Origin: CAVPKN01 sp964588495
GTDB taxonomy: Bacteria; Chlamydiota; Chlamydiia; Chlamydiales; JAAKFR01
Direction: 5' to 3'
NCBI GenBank assembly: GCA_964588495.1
Contig: CAZPPS010000003.1
Span: 67,371-131,370 of the forward strand
DNA length: 64,000 nucleotides
Notes under the pieces: model-generated
Told to the model about the DNA's origin: nothing
Seen by the model: the letters and a program-made list of their open reading frames with translations, nothing else
Databases searched by the model: none
Shown: piece by piece, positions 16,757 to 24,652 of the stretch
How positions within the stretch are numbered: position 1 is the stretch's first letter
Layout: every line of letters starts with the position of its first letter
Translations under genes and position numbers: made by a program

Positions 16757-18484
16757 ATGGAAACGCATGAACCGATCTGGATCTATCCCAAGAAGAATAC
16801 TTCGTGGTTAGATCAGATCATTCGGGAATTTACAATCCATCCCATCACAGCCCAGATCTTAATTTCCCGCCATTTTAACTCTCTGGATGCGATTCACCAG
16901 TTTTTGTATTCCAAGCTCCCCGATCTTTACGATCCCAAACTGTTTTTGGACATGACAAAAGCTGTGCGCCGCATTGATAGGGCTCTGAAAAACGGAGAGG
17001 GGATCTTAATTTATGGTGATAATGATGTTGATGGAATCACCGGGACTGCCCTTTTAGTCGATTTTTTTAAAAAAGTTGGGGGCAATATCAAATATTATGT
17101 CCCCAACCAAAACGTGCAAAGAGGGCAGCTTTTCCTGGATGCCCTAGAATTTGCGGAGGCCAACAACTGTAAGTTGATGATCACCGTAGACTGCGGAATT
17201 ACAGCTGCCAAAGAAATCCAAAAATTTGTCGCCAAAGAAATTGATGTGATTGTTACGGATCACCACGAACCTACTGATAAAATCCCTAACTGCATCGCAA
17301 CTCTAAATCCTAAGCTGCACAACCAAACTTATCCTAATAGAGACCTGACAGGTGTGGGCGTTGCTTTTAAGCTCGCCCATGCGATGACCAATTTTTTGGT
17401 TGCAAAAGAAGAAATTGGCCCACGCAAAGTCGATCTCAAAGTCTATCTTGACCTTGTCGCCCTTGGAACAATTGCCGATATGGGAGTTCTGCAGGACGAG
17501 AACCGGATTTTGGTCCGCTATGGCCTAAAACAGCTCCAAAAAACCAAGAGAATGGGGTTGATCAAACTCTTTACAGTTTGCGGTGTAGAGCGCAGCGAAG
17601 TGACTCCTGTCGATATTGCGACAAAAATTGCCCCCCGCATGAATAGTTTAGGAAGAGTTGCAGATCCCAGCAAAGGAGTGGAGCTCTTACTGGTCAGAGA
17701 GGAAGTGAAGGCAGAAGAACTTGCCAAAGAGCTCGATTTGTTCAATGTTCAAAGACAGAAAATTGAGCAAGTTGTCTCAATTGATGTTGAAGAAACTTTG
17801 GCCACTAATCCCATTATTTTTCAGAATAAAGCCATTGTTTTGAGCTCTCAAAACTGGCATCCAGGGGTAATACCCATTGTGACGGCCCGTATTGCAAAGC
17901 AATACAACAGGCCGACTGTGATGATCGCAATTGATAATGGGATCGGCAAAGGCTCGATTCGAACCATAAGGGAATTCCCCCTTCTGCCGGTTTTAAAAAA
18001 ATGCAGCGATCTGTTCATCAACTTTGGGGGACATGACTTTGCAGCGGGCCTTACCATCAAAGAAGAAAACATCGAGAAATTTAAGAAACGTTTTGTCCAC
18101 GCCGCCAATTCTTCCTTAAGAGAACAGGACATTTTGTCTAAGCTCTACATTGACGCCCACGCTAATTTTGATGAGCTCACCTACGATCTTTTAGCTTCCT
18201 TAGAGCTTTTTGAACCCTACGGCAACGAAAATCTGCAACCGATTCTTTATTGTGAAGCGGTTCAAGCCTGGCCTCCCAAAATTATTGGCGGTTCCCATCT
18301 AAAGCTCTATTTAGAACAAGGAGAAAGGATGCTGGAAGGGATCGGCTTTGGGATGGCTGACAAAAGCAACATTTTAAAGCGGAAAAATTTGAGACTCAAA
18401 ATTGCTTATACCCCGCAGATCAACCGTTTTCATAATAAGAGTAGTATTCAGTTGCTCATCAGAGATTTCCAAATTCTAGAATAA
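16757..18484 (+). CDS. recJ: Single-stranded-DNA 5'-3' exonuclease RecJ
   Basis: DHH-superfamily nuclease acting in recombination and mismatch repair. 575 residues, full length. Motif I reads YGDNDVDGITGTALL (about 92-106; Asn where Tyr is usual), motif III VTDHHEPTDKIPNC, motif with GIGKGSIRT, and GGHDFAAGLTI (about 420) of the DHHA1 domain, followed by the OB-fold (ENLQPILYCEAV...). It follows secDF by 131 bases in the same direction, as in Chlamydia. All metal-binding aspartates and histidines of the motifs are present. Confidence 0.94.
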   Translation: METHEPIWIYPKKNTSWLDQIIREFTIHPITAQILISRHFNSLDAIHQFLYSKLPDLYDPKLFLDMTKAVRRIDRALKNGEGILIYGDNDVDGITGTALLVDFFKKVGGNIKYYVPNQNVQRGQLFLDALEFAEANNCKLMITVDCGITAAKEIQKFVAKEIDVIVTDHHEPTDKIPNCIATLNPKLHNQTYPNRDLTGVGVAFKLAHAMTNFLVAKEEIGPRKVDLKVYLDLVALGTIADMGVLQDENRILVRYGLKQLQKTKRMGLIKLFTVCGVERSEVTPVDIATKIAPRMNSLGRVADPSKGVELLLVREEVKAEELAKELDLFNVQRQKIEQVVSIDVEETLATNPIIFQNKAIVLSSQNWHPGVIPIVTARIAKQYNRPTVMIAIDNGIGKGSIRTIREFPLLPVLKKCSDLFINFGGHDFAAGLTIKEENIEKFKKRFVHAANSSLREQDILSKLYIDAHANFDELTYDLLASLELFEPYGNENLQPILYCEAVQAWPPKIIGGSHLKLYLEQGERMLEGIGFGMADKSNILKRKNLRLKIAYTPQINRFHNKSSIQLLIRDFQILE

Positions 18485-18490
18485 GATCCC

Positions 18491-18740
18491 TTGCCCGTGC
18501 CCCTGCCCTATCTCGTAGTTAACCTGAGTTTTGGGTTCTTTTCCCTCATCCTCAGGGATTTTTGGGGTCCAAATCGCACTTTTTTGCTCGCAAATAGCGC
18601 TTTCAGCTATGAGCTTCGCAAAAAATTGCGATTTTGCCTCACAAAAATCCGCTGACTACGAGGAAAAATAACCCAAAACTCAGGTTAGTTAACGAACAAA
18701 AATGCTGTGGTTCGGGCAAGGGCAAGGGCAGGGGCAAGGA
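18491..18740. repeat. GC-hexamer inverted-repeat element carrying an inserted 164-bp element
   Basis: Left arm 18491-18510 (TTGCCCGTGCCCCTGCCC) and right arm 18714-18738 (GGGCAAGGGCAAGGGCAGGGG...) are inverted copies separated by about 200 bases. The middle is mostly the family A element at 18522-18685 with its duplicated target, so the original hexamer element was a short inverted repeat with a spacer of about 30-40 bases. Confidence 0.6.
18522..18685 (+). mobile_element. Family A palindromic element (MITE-like), copy 1
   Basis: 164 bp with terminal inverted repeats ACCTGAGTTTTGGGTT.../...AACCCAAAACTCAGGT and an imperfectly palindromic interior. It is flanked by an exact 6-bp direct repeat TAGTTA (18516-18521 and 18686-18691). 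It has no coding capacity. Copies 2-4 are at 34076, 43442 and 53161. Copies 1 and 2 share one orientation and differ at only about two positions; copies 3 and 4 are inverted relative to them. Confidence 0.8.
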
Positions 18741-18743
18741 ATT

Positions 18744-19841
18744 TTAGCTTTCTTCCGAAAGTAATACTTCCAGCACAATCCCCCCATCCATATAAGAACA
18801 CACCAAATAGTCCCCTTCTTTGCACGACTGTTCCAAAATCGCTTTCGCTAAAACGGTCGCCAGCTCTTTTTCCACAAGGCGCTTCAAGGGCCTTGCGCCC
18901 AGTTCAGGATCCAGGTTGTTTTGTTTGAGAAAATTGACCAAGGTTCGATCAAAATGAACTTCGATGCCCTTCATTCTCCAGATTCGATTCCTCAGCTCTC
19001 CCAGAATTTTCCGGATTAAAAGCTCAAAAATTTCGTCAGAAAGAGGTGCAAAAACCATGCAATCGAGCCTGTTGAACATTTCAGGAGAAAGAACGTCCAT
19101 CACATGGGGTTTGAGAATTTCTAGAATCTCAGCAGTTGTATTGCCTCTTTGGTACAAACGGGCAATTTCACGGGAAGCAATGTTAGATGTGAGGATAAAT
19201 ATCGCTTTTGTGCAATCGACATCTTCTCCTCGGGCAGAGGTAAAATAGCCCGCATCGAAAACATGTAGAAATAATCTTAAAACCTGAGGATGGGCCTTTT
19301 CAATTTCATCCAGCAGAACAACAGAATAGGGCGTTTGCAATAAACCATTCGATAAAGTCCCCCCAACATCATATCCCACATAGCCAGGAGGCGCCCCAAT
19401 CAAACGACTAATCGTGTGCGCTTCTCCATACTCAGACATGTTAATGCGCAAGAAATGCTCAGAGCTCCCATAAAGCTCCAGACAGAGCTGTTTGGCAAGC
19501 TCTGTTTTCCCCACCCCCGACGGCCCACAATACAATAACGAAGCAATCGGCGTTGAGGGATCGCTCACCCCAGCGGTAAAGCGTACAATTGCATTCGCCG
19601 TCTCTCTGACAGCATCCTCTTGCCCAAATATCTTTTTCAAAAGCCGCTCCTCGAGCCTTTTCGAACGGGAAATGAGCTGCTGCTTCAAAGAGGAAGCTGC
19701 CCTAATCAGCGGAAGAGTTTCCCGAAAAGGTTCGGTAGTAACACTTTCAGCCTCAGGAAACGGATAGAAGCCAATATTTTTTTCCGCACTCTGCAATGGG
19801 AAACAGAAAAGAGGGAAAAGAAAGAAGATTGCAATTTTCAT
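18744..19841 (-). CDS. Exported single-module Clp/HSP100-type AAA+ ATPase
   Basis: 365 residues from ATG 19841. Residues 1-19 are a signal peptide (MKIAIFFLFPLFCFPLQSA). After a 45-residue linker comes one ClpA/ClpB D2-type AAA+ module: IFGQEDAV near 71, Walker A GPSGVGKTE (106-114), pore loop GYVG (153-156), Walker B VVLLDEIEKAH (174-184), sensor 1 FILTSN, arginine finger PEMFNRLD (253-260), sensor 2 GARPLKR (315-321), and the small D2 lid. N-domain, D1 and middle domain are absent, as is a clear ClpP-docking loop. All ATPase residues are intact, yet the signal peptide sends it where bacterial ATP is not available. A second such protein is at 41005. Possible roles: secreted unfoldase acting in the host, or an anchored ATPase. 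An in-frame TTG upstream (19865) is not preferred. Confidence 0.85.
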   Translation of the reverse strand: MKIAIFFLFPLFCFPLQSAEKNIGFYPFPEAESVTTEPFRETLPLIRAASSLKQQLISRSKRLEERLLKKIFGQEDAVRETANAIVRFTAGVSDPSTPIASLLYCGPSGVGKTELAKQLCLELYGSSEHFLRINMSEYGEAHTISRLIGAPPGYVGYDVGGTLSNGLLQTPYSVVLLDEIEKAHPQVLRLFLHVFDAGYFTSARGEDVDCTKAIFILTSNIASREIARLYQRGNTTAEILEILKPHVMDVLSPEMFNRLDCMVFAPLSDEIFELLIRKILGELRNRIWRMKGIEVHFDRTLVNFLKQNNLDPELGARPLKRLVEKELATVLAKAILEQSCKEGDYLVCSYMDGGIVLEVLLSEES

Positions 19842-20030
19842 AGGGGAACCTTTTGATTGATGCAATCTTAAGAATGTGAACCAATAAAATCCAAAAAAAA
19901 CGTCGCGGAAGGACAGTTAGCGGCAAAACAAGATATCAGTTATAGCGTGCTAGGAAGGCGAACATCTCATTAATTGAGAAGTATGGGAAGAGCCCGCTAT
20001 CTGCCTGGCTCTTGCCCATGCAATGGAGAC

Positions 20031-20480
20031 TTAGCTAGCTTGGCTAACTTTTTTGTTTAGATAGTCATCTTTGTAGCGTCTGACTTCTTCTGCATGAATG
20101 ACCCAAGCAGCACCTTTTCTAGCACCTTTAATCATTCCAGTACGTGTTGCATAATAAATCTTCTGCGCAGGAACGCCTAACATTTTTGCAACTTGATTAA
20201 TGGAAAAGTACCCTCTGTTATTATCAAAAAGCAGCTCACCATCAAACATGGATTTTGTACGGGAATACTTGTTATTACGGTACTCTTCCAAGTCTTTCAG
20301 ATCGATTTCCCAACGGGTTTTTTTAGTTGCTCTCAGTTTTTTTTGCTTAATAGCAACATAAATCGCCTGACGTGTAACTTTATTGATTTTAGCAGCTTCT
20401 GTAATAGATACAACTTTGCGGTCTCCACAATTTTGTGACTCGCAAGAAGACATTTCTTGTCTTTCATTTGTTTCTTTCAT
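20031..20480 (-). CDS. euo: EUO-type DNA-binding developmental regulator
   Basis: Chlamydial early-expressed repressor of late genes. 149 residues from ATG 20480, preceded by AGGGGG; the longer frame to 20543 has no ribosome site. Two excisionase/MerR-like winged helix-turn-helix units: residues about 25-67 (SITEAAKINKVTRQAIYVAI...RWEIDLKDLEEY) and about 90-135 (YFSINQVAKMLGVPAQKIYYATR...WVIHAEEVRRY). As I recall it, Chlamydia EUO contains nearly the same ITQAAKLHNVTRQAIYVAIKQ segment. It is close to gltX and recJ as in Chlamydia. It probably binds AT-rich operators, possibly in the long AT-rich region shared with tsp. Confidence 0.9.
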   Translation of the reverse strand: MKETNERQEMSSCESQNCGDRKVVSITEAAKINKVTRQAIYVAIKQKKLRATKKTRWEIDLKDLEEYRNNKYSRTKSMFDGELLFDNNRGYFSINQVAKMLGVPAQKIYYATRTGMIKGARKGAAWVIHAEEVRRYKDDYLNKKVSQAS

Positions 20481-20999
20481 TTTATAACCCCCTAAGGTTG
20501 TCTTTATTTTTGCTTTTAACTTGTTAACTTTTTGAGGCCTCAAAACCAGGATTAACGCCTCGATTATTTGTAATTGATATTTCTTTTATATCCTTCTTAG
20601 TCTTAAAGAATAATTATCGCTTATTTTATAATTTCAAATCAAGATTTTTTTTATGTTTGATAAATAGAAAGTTTATCATTCATTAAGATGGCTTTATCTT
20701 GATTTCCGTCTAAAACCAATTTTTGTGTAATATTTTGATTAAGAATCAAATTGAAATCAACCTTTTTTGCGAAAATTTCATTTTTTATTAAGCTTAATAT
20801 TTCCTTAATCGCTCATTTATCTTTCTTAAACTGCCAATTGTTTTGATTACGGTTTGAAACCCCTTCAATCTCCACAAGTACATAGTCAACAAGTTTTGGC
20901 CCTTTTGGCGAGCATCAAAAGGACAAAAACTTGTTGACTATGTACTAGCCATAAAAGCTCTGAAAGACAATGATGAAAACACAAACGAAAGAGCATACA
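20481..20999. other. Long AT-rich divergent intergenic region between euo and tsp
   Basis: About 520 bases without a gene. 20570-20870 is very AT-rich, with repeated TCTTGATTT/TAAGAATCAAATTGAAATC-like motifs and short A/T runs, plausible for EUO binding but not demonstrable by eye. The right part holds the strong hairpin at 20877-20946. No coding frame with a ribosome site was seen. Confidence 0.5.
20877..20946. repeat. 70-bp inverted repeat upstream of tsp
   Basis: 31-base arms (20877-20907 and 20916-20946) with two mismatches and an 8-base loop; the outer 20 bases, AGTACATAGTCAACAAGTTT, are perfectly paired. It ends 24 bases before the first possible tsp start. No T tract follows. A transcript crossing it would form a very stable hairpin. 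Confidence 0.7.
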
Positions 21000-22910
21000 A
21001 TGTTTCAAAAATTCCTTATAGTACTTTTTTTTCTCATCCCTAGCCTTGACGCCGCAAAACTGCCTGAAATTTCTTCAAAGGATGCTATTGACACTCTACA
21101 CCGTATTATGGAAGCGCATGTTTCATGCAAAGAACTCGATGCCCCTTTAATTAAAAGAGGATTGGAGCATTATCTCGACGAGCTCGATCCTACAAAAATC
21201 TATTTTCTGGAAAGCGAAATTACCAAGTGGCTCTCCCCCTCAGACGAGCTTTTAGAGGAGATCCGCGCCTGCATGGAAAAAGGAGATTTTTCCCATTTTG
21301 CAGCCATTCACGGCCAGATGATTGCTGCAATTAAACGGCGCCAGGATCTTGAAAAAAAGCTCGAGAGCGCTCCCCTGCCGCAAGAAGTTTCTATTAGCGA
21401 ATTCAAAGACCTTCCCTGGTCAAAAGATGTTGCTGAGCTCTCCAGCAGAATTTTAAAAATTCGGGCTCTACAGATATCGGCAGCTAAAAAGCTCGACGCC
21501 GATTCCCAGGAAAAAGCCCTGGCCCGGATTGCCAAACACCGTACTTCAAGAGAAGATGAGCTCTCAGCCAACACTAAAGACCAAGACAAGCTCATTCTGG
21601 CTCATGTTTTAAAGGCATTTGCCTCCTCTTTTGACGCCCATACCTCTTATTTTACACCAGGCGAGGCGGCTCAATTCATGATTCAGGTGCAGCAGCGTCT
21701 TTTTGGCATTGGAGCGCAGCTCAGAGATGATCTCAATGGCTTTACCATTGTAAAAATCATTGAAGGAGGCCCCGCAAGCCGTAATACCGGTTTAAAAGTA
21801 AACGATCGGATTATCTCCATTAACTCAGAGCCTGTTGTGGGCCTGGATATCACCGAAGCTGTCGAGCTTATTCGGGGAGAAGAAGGGACACCAGTGATCC
21901 TTTCTGTACTACGAGCAGGAACGGGTGGAGAAGAAAAGCACGAAATTGAGATTATTCGGGGTGAAGTTGTCATTCAAGAGGCACGCCTGGAGTCAAAAAT
22001 GATCCCTTTTGGCGATGGGGTGATCGCTCATCTCTCCCTTCATGCCTTCTATCAGGATCCTCAACACTGTTCCTCTTCCGATCTCTATGAAGAGATTCGG
22101 AAAATCCAAAAAGATCAGCCCTTAAAAGGGGTTATTCTGGATCTACGCTACAATGCAGGGGGCGTTTTACCCCAAGCAGTCGCTGTCACTGGCCTGTTCA
22201 TTACTAAAGGCATTGTCTGCTCGATCAAAGATAATAATGGGACCATTGAACACTTAAGAGATATTGATGGCCGAGTTGCCTATGATGGGCCGTTAATTGT
22301 GTTAACCAGCAAAGCTTCTGCCTCTGCTTCAGAAATTGTCGCCCAAACCCTTCAGGACTACGGAAGAGCCATTATTGTGGGCGATGAACACACCTACGGC
22401 AAAGGAACTTTCCAAACCTTCACACTCGACTCTTCAAACAGCGCAAAAGTGAATCCCAAAGGGGAATTTAAGGTCACTCGGGGCAAATATTACACCGTTT
22501 CAGGCAAAAGCCCCCAGCTTGTAGGAGTCAAACCTGACATTGTGGTCCCAGGAATGTATTCTGAGGCAGATATTGGAGAGCTTCATGCAAAGTACCCTCT
22601 TGAAAACGATTACATCAAAGAAAATTATAATGATGATCTGGCCGATATTCCAGCAGTTCAAAGGGATCAAATCAGCTGGCTTTACCGTTTTAATCTTCAG
22701 CCGAAAATCAAAACATTTACACGCCACATAGCAACCCTTCAGAAAAATTCGGCTGCTCGTATTGCTCAGAGCCCTTTTTATCAACTTTTTCTCAACCAAA
22801 TTAAAGAAGAGGAAGTTGAGGCTTCAAAAGTGGAACTGTTTACAAAAAATGATCCCCAACTGCATGAGTCAATTGACATCATGAAAGACTTGATCCTTCT
22901 CTTAAAGTAA
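21000..22910 (+). CDS. tsp: Tail-specific protease Tsp/Prc (S41 family)
   Basis: Periplasmic C-terminal processing serine protease; the C. trachomatis homologue is CT441. 636 residues from ATG 21000, which starts a good signal peptide (MFQKFLIVLFFLIPSLDA); ATGs at 20970 and 20973 are also in frame. N-terminal helical domain to about 210, PDZ domain at about 235-310 (GFTIVKIIEGGPASRNTGLK...DRIISINSE), S41 catalytic domain with LDLRYNAGG near 380, catalytic Ser in KASASASEI (about 440) and Lys in YGKGTFQ (about 466), then a C-terminal helical domain. Slightly shorter than E. coli Prc (682). Followed 17 bases later by gltX. Confidence 0.94.
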   Translation: MFQKFLIVLFFLIPSLDAAKLPEISSKDAIDTLHRIMEAHVSCKELDAPLIKRGLEHYLDELDPTKIYFLESEITKWLSPSDELLEEIRACMEKGDFSHFAAIHGQMIAAIKRRQDLEKKLESAPLPQEVSISEFKDLPWSKDVAELSSRILKIRALQISAAKKLDADSQEKALARIAKHRTSREDELSANTKDQDKLILAHVLKAFASSFDAHTSYFTPGEAAQFMIQVQQRLFGIGAQLRDDLNGFTIVKIIEGGPASRNTGLKVNDRIISINSEPVVGLDITEAVELIRGEEGTPVILSVLRAGTGGEEKHEIEIIRGEVVIQEARLESKMIPFGDGVIAHLSLHAFYQDPQHCSSSDLYEEIRKIQKDQPLKGVILDLRYNAGGVLPQAVAVTGLFITKGIVCSIKDNNGTIEHLRDIDGRVAYDGPLIVLTSKASASASEIVAQTLQDYGRAIIVGDEHTYGKGTFQTFTLDSSNSAKVNPKGEFKVTRGKYYTVSGKSPQLVGVKPDIVVPGMYSEADIGELHAKYPLENDYIKENYNDDLADIPAVQRDQISWLYRFNLQPKIKTFTRHIATLQKNSAARIAQSPFYQLFLNQIKEEEVEASKVELFTKNDPQLHESIDIMKDLILLLK

Positions 22911-22927
22911 TGGTATAATCTCACGCT

Positions 22928-24445
22928 ATGAATAATGTCCGTGTACGTATTGCTCCCTCTCCAACTGGCGATCCTCATGTAGGAACTGCCTATATCGCCC
23001 TCTTTAATCTCATTTTTGCCAAGAGATTTGGGGGAAAATTCATTCTGCGCATCGAAGATACAGATCGGACACGGTCGCGCCCTGAATATGAGACCAATAT
23101 CTATGAAGCTCTTAGATGGTGTGGCATCCAGTGGGATGAAGGACCAGACATTGGGGGACCTTTCGCCCCTTATAGACAATCAGAGAGAAGTGACATCTAC
23201 AAGAAGTATGCTTACGAGCTTTTGGAAAAAGGGGAAGCTTACAAGTGCTTTGCGACAGCAGAAGAGCTCGCTGAGATGCGCGAATTGGGCGCTAAATCGG
23301 GCGTGCGGGGTGGCTATGACAGAAGATACCGCAATTTAAGCCCTGATGAGGTTAAAAGAAGAGAAGCTGCGGGCGAGCTTTATACAATCCGTCTCAAAGT
23401 CCCTCTCACAGGCGAGTGCCAGTTCGAAGATGCCATTAAAGGGCGTATTACATTCCCGTGGGCAGACATTGACGACCAGGTTTTACTCAAATCAGACGGC
23501 TTCCCGACTTATCACCTTGCCAACGTCGTCGATGACCATTTAATGGGAATTACTCACGTGATCCGAGGCGATGAGTGGATCAGCTCAACTCCTAAACATA
23601 TCCGCCTTTATGAGGCTTTTGGCTGGACAGCCCCTGAGTTTTACCACATGCCCCTCCTTTTAGGAATGGATGGAAAAAAACTCTCGAAAAGACGGAATCC
23701 TACCTCGATCTTCTACTATAGAGATAGCGGCTATCTATCTGAGGCTCTTTTGAACTTCTTGACCCTTATGGGTTACAGCATGGTGGGAGATAAAGAAATC
23801 TACTCTCTCGACGAGATCATTAAGGAATTTGACCCTAAAAGAATTGGCCTCTCTGGAGCTGTTTTTGACACCACCAAGCTCGATTGGCTCAATCAGCAAT
23901 ACTTGATCAACCATGTCCCCCAAGAGAAGCTTTGGGAGCGGATCAAAGCGTGGGGCTTCAATGATACCTTTATGAATACCCTCATGCCCCTTGTTTCTAC
24001 GAGAATCAAGACTTTTGGGGAATTTATCGAGCTTTGCCAGTTTTTCTTCATCAACCATCTCGATTACACACAAGAGCTTTTGACCCCCAAAGGGACGACT
24101 CCTGAACAATCGGCTACCCTTCTTCAAACCTTAATCTGGGCCCTCGAAGAAAAAGAGGACTGGAGCAGCAAGGCCTTTGAAGAGAGTTCCCATGAAGTGG
24201 CAACTTCTTTCAATATTAACTACAAAAAGGTGCTGATTCCCCTCCTTTATGCCGTTATTACGGGCAAAAAGCAGGGACCTCCGCTCTTTGACTCTGTCCA
24301 GCTCCTCGGCAAAGACAGGGCAAGAGCACGCCTTTTGAATGCCATTAACTTCCTCGGCGGCATTTCCAACAAGCGACTGGCTTCCCTTAAAGATCAGTGG
24401 CAGAAGAAGGAAAACCTGGCTGCTCTAATGGCACATTCCGCGTAG
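22928..24445 (+). CDS. gltX: Glutamyl-tRNA synthetase
   Basis: Charges tRNA-Glu; in Chlamydiae it also supplies Glu-tRNA-Gln for amidation. 505 residues. HIGH-type motif APSPTGDPHVGTAY (9-22), KMSKS-type LGMDGKKLSKRRNP (about 250), and a helical anticodon-binding half. Class I, bacterial GluRS I. Close after tsp and near euo as in Chlamydia, although there omcA lies next to gltX; here a tiny lipoprotein gene faces its 3' end. Confidence 0.96.
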   Translation: MNNVRVRIAPSPTGDPHVGTAYIALFNLIFAKRFGGKFILRIEDTDRTRSRPEYETNIYEALRWCGIQWDEGPDIGGPFAPYRQSERSDIYKKYAYELLEKGEAYKCFATAEELAEMRELGAKSGVRGGYDRRYRNLSPDEVKRREAAGELYTIRLKVPLTGECQFEDAIKGRITFPWADIDDQVLLKSDGFPTYHLANVVDDHLMGITHVIRGDEWISSTPKHIRLYEAFGWTAPEFYHMPLLLGMDGKKLSKRRNPTSIFYYRDSGYLSEALLNFLTLMGYSMVGDKEIYSLDEIIKEFDPKRIGLSGAVFDTTKLDWLNQQYLINHVPQEKLWERIKAWGFNDTFMNTLMPLVSTRIKTFGEFIELCQFFFINHLDYTQELLTPKGTTPEQSATLLQTLIWALEEKEDWSSKAFEESSHEVATSFNINYKKVLIPLLYAVITGKKQGPPLFDSVQLLGKDRARARLLNAINFLGGISNKRLASLKDQWQKKENLAALMAHSA

Positions 24446-24536
24446 TTTTTTCGGCTAGGATGTAATCGTATTGTCTATGGCGGCAACAGCAGCCGCTAGC
24501 TAGACCTATAATAAGCAAAAAATATACTAGTTTCAT
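24387..24536 (-). CDS. Candidate 49-residue cysteine-rich lipoprotein opposite the gltX 3' end
   Basis: ATG 24536 to stop 24387 on the minus strand, overlapping the last 59 bases of gltX antisense. The product begins MKLVYFLLIIGLASGCCCRH: basic n-region, 11-residue hydrophobic core and a lipobox-like ASGC followed by two more cysteines; the tail is polar. This resembles chlamydial OmcA in start and position (omcA adjoins gltX in C. trachomatis), but the body is shorter and not Cys-rich beyond CCC. The ribosome site is weak (GAGAA). It may be real or a chance frame; signal-peptide form and position argue for it. Confidence 0.4.
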   Translation of the reverse strand: MKLVYFLLIIGLASGCCCRHRQYDYILAEKTTRNVPLEQPGFPSSATDL

Positions 24537-24597
24537 AATTACTATTCTCAATAAAAGACTATTTATTTCAATTAATATTTATTTAACACTCAAAATA

Positions 24598-24626
24598 TTG
24601 AAACTAAACTAATAATATGTTATAAT
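24598..24626 (+). promoter_or_regulatory. Promoter of the 24653 gene
   Basis: TTGAAA (24598-24603), 17-base AT-rich spacer, TATAAT (24621-24626), 27 bases before ATG. The element resembles the promoter at 6485-6514. Ribosome site GAGGGT precedes ATG 24653. Confidence 0.65.
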
Positions 24627-24652
24627 TTTTTTATATTAATTTTTGAGGGTCT

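Noticed and set aside
18521..18686. TA-duplicating (mariner-type) reading of family A
   Set aside because: TA borders are consistent but the exact 6-bp repeats TAGTTA and TAAGGA explain the flanks better.
19989..20021. Intrinsic terminator of euo
   Set aside because: GGGAAGAGCC and GGCTCTTGCCC can pair, but there is no T tract on the euo strand; left unannotated.
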